The notes under the pieces are model-generated. The model was not told the origin of the DNA. It made no database searches and saw nothing but the letters and a program-made list of their open reading frames with translations. Below, one piece after another: positions 6,613 through 6,771 of a DNA stretch of 6,771 nt (position 1 is its first letter; each line of letters opens with the position of its first letter). The stretch comes from Kosmotogaceae bacterium (GTDB lineage Bacteria > Thermotogota > Thermotogae > Petrotogales > Kosmotogaceae), in contig DLVL01000107.1 of NCBI GenBank assembly GCA_003444085.1, forward strand, positions 1 to 6,771, written 5' to 3'. A program made the position numbers and the translations under genes.

Positions 6613-6771
6613 TAAACACTCGAGACTCGAAAGCTTGCCCAACCACTTCGCGATAACGCAACAGATGAAGAATCTGAGAATCCAGAAGAACATCTTTCAG
6701 TCATACGACCATGTTTTTCGACTTTTCTGTAATCGTCTTTAGATAATACTTACAGAGTTAGTTCGGAATGC
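6613..6771. other. Non-coding stretch after cas2, nothing recognised
   Basis: These 159 bases to the window edge hold no supported gene, no direct repeats of CRISPR size and no clear terminator hairpin. A CRISPR leader often follows cas2, and T-rich runs near 6713-6728 would fit one, but without a repeat this cannot be claimed. Confidence 0.4.

Noticed and set aside
6280..6693. 137-codon minus-strand reading frame, hydrophobic, ending directly before the polymerase frame
   Set aside because: It overlaps cas2 in antisense over nearly all its length. The hydrophobic look comes from the complement of cas2 codons, and cas2 is certain.
6613..6771. CRISPR array or leader after cas2
   Set aside because: No repeated unit of 25-37 bases is present before the window ends, so neither array nor leader can be supported.

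Overview
The window holds a compact three-gene operon on the minus strand (reading from about 6280 down past base 1) and one gene pointing the other way at the right edge, cas2 (6349-6612). Moderate base composition, Shine-Dalgarno sequences of the AGGTGA/GGGAGG type, frequent GTG/TTG starts and a Cas2 of the short thermophile-like kind suggest a bacterium of the Thermotogota type (Mesotoga/Kosmotoga-like). This is an impression from style only and is not proven by any marker gene here.

The first and largest gene (2140-6279) encodes a single chain of up to 1379 residues. It contains, in order, the conserved core of the bacterial RNA polymerase beta subunit and then that of beta-prime. The catalytic ADFDGD motif, the two beta active-site lysines, the bridge helix, the four-cysteine zinc site and a trigger loop can all be recognised. 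At about half the size of a normal beta plus beta-prime pair, it lacks the first ~310 residues of beta-prime (zinc-binding domain, clamp helices that dock sigma, lid, rudder), and the trigger-loop histidine is glutamine.

It is followed after 4 bases by a 314-residue protein of unknown family (1191-2135) with a basic N-terminus and a strongly acidic stretch. This overlaps by 8 bases a sigma54-activator-type AAA+ ATPase (GTG start at 1198) that runs off the left end of the window. Ribosome binding sites inside the upstream genes and the overlaps argue for coordinated translation of all three.

The likely reading is a dedicated, non-housekeeping transcription machine: a minimal fused RNA polymerase, an unknown partner, and an ATPase of the class that remodels polymerase-promoter complexes. 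It lies back to back with cas2, separated by only 69 bases that contain an inverted repeat. Whether the link to CRISPR is functional or merely shared residence in a defence or mobile region cannot be decided from this window. No CRISPR repeat, cas1, alpha, omega or recognisable sigma gene is visible.
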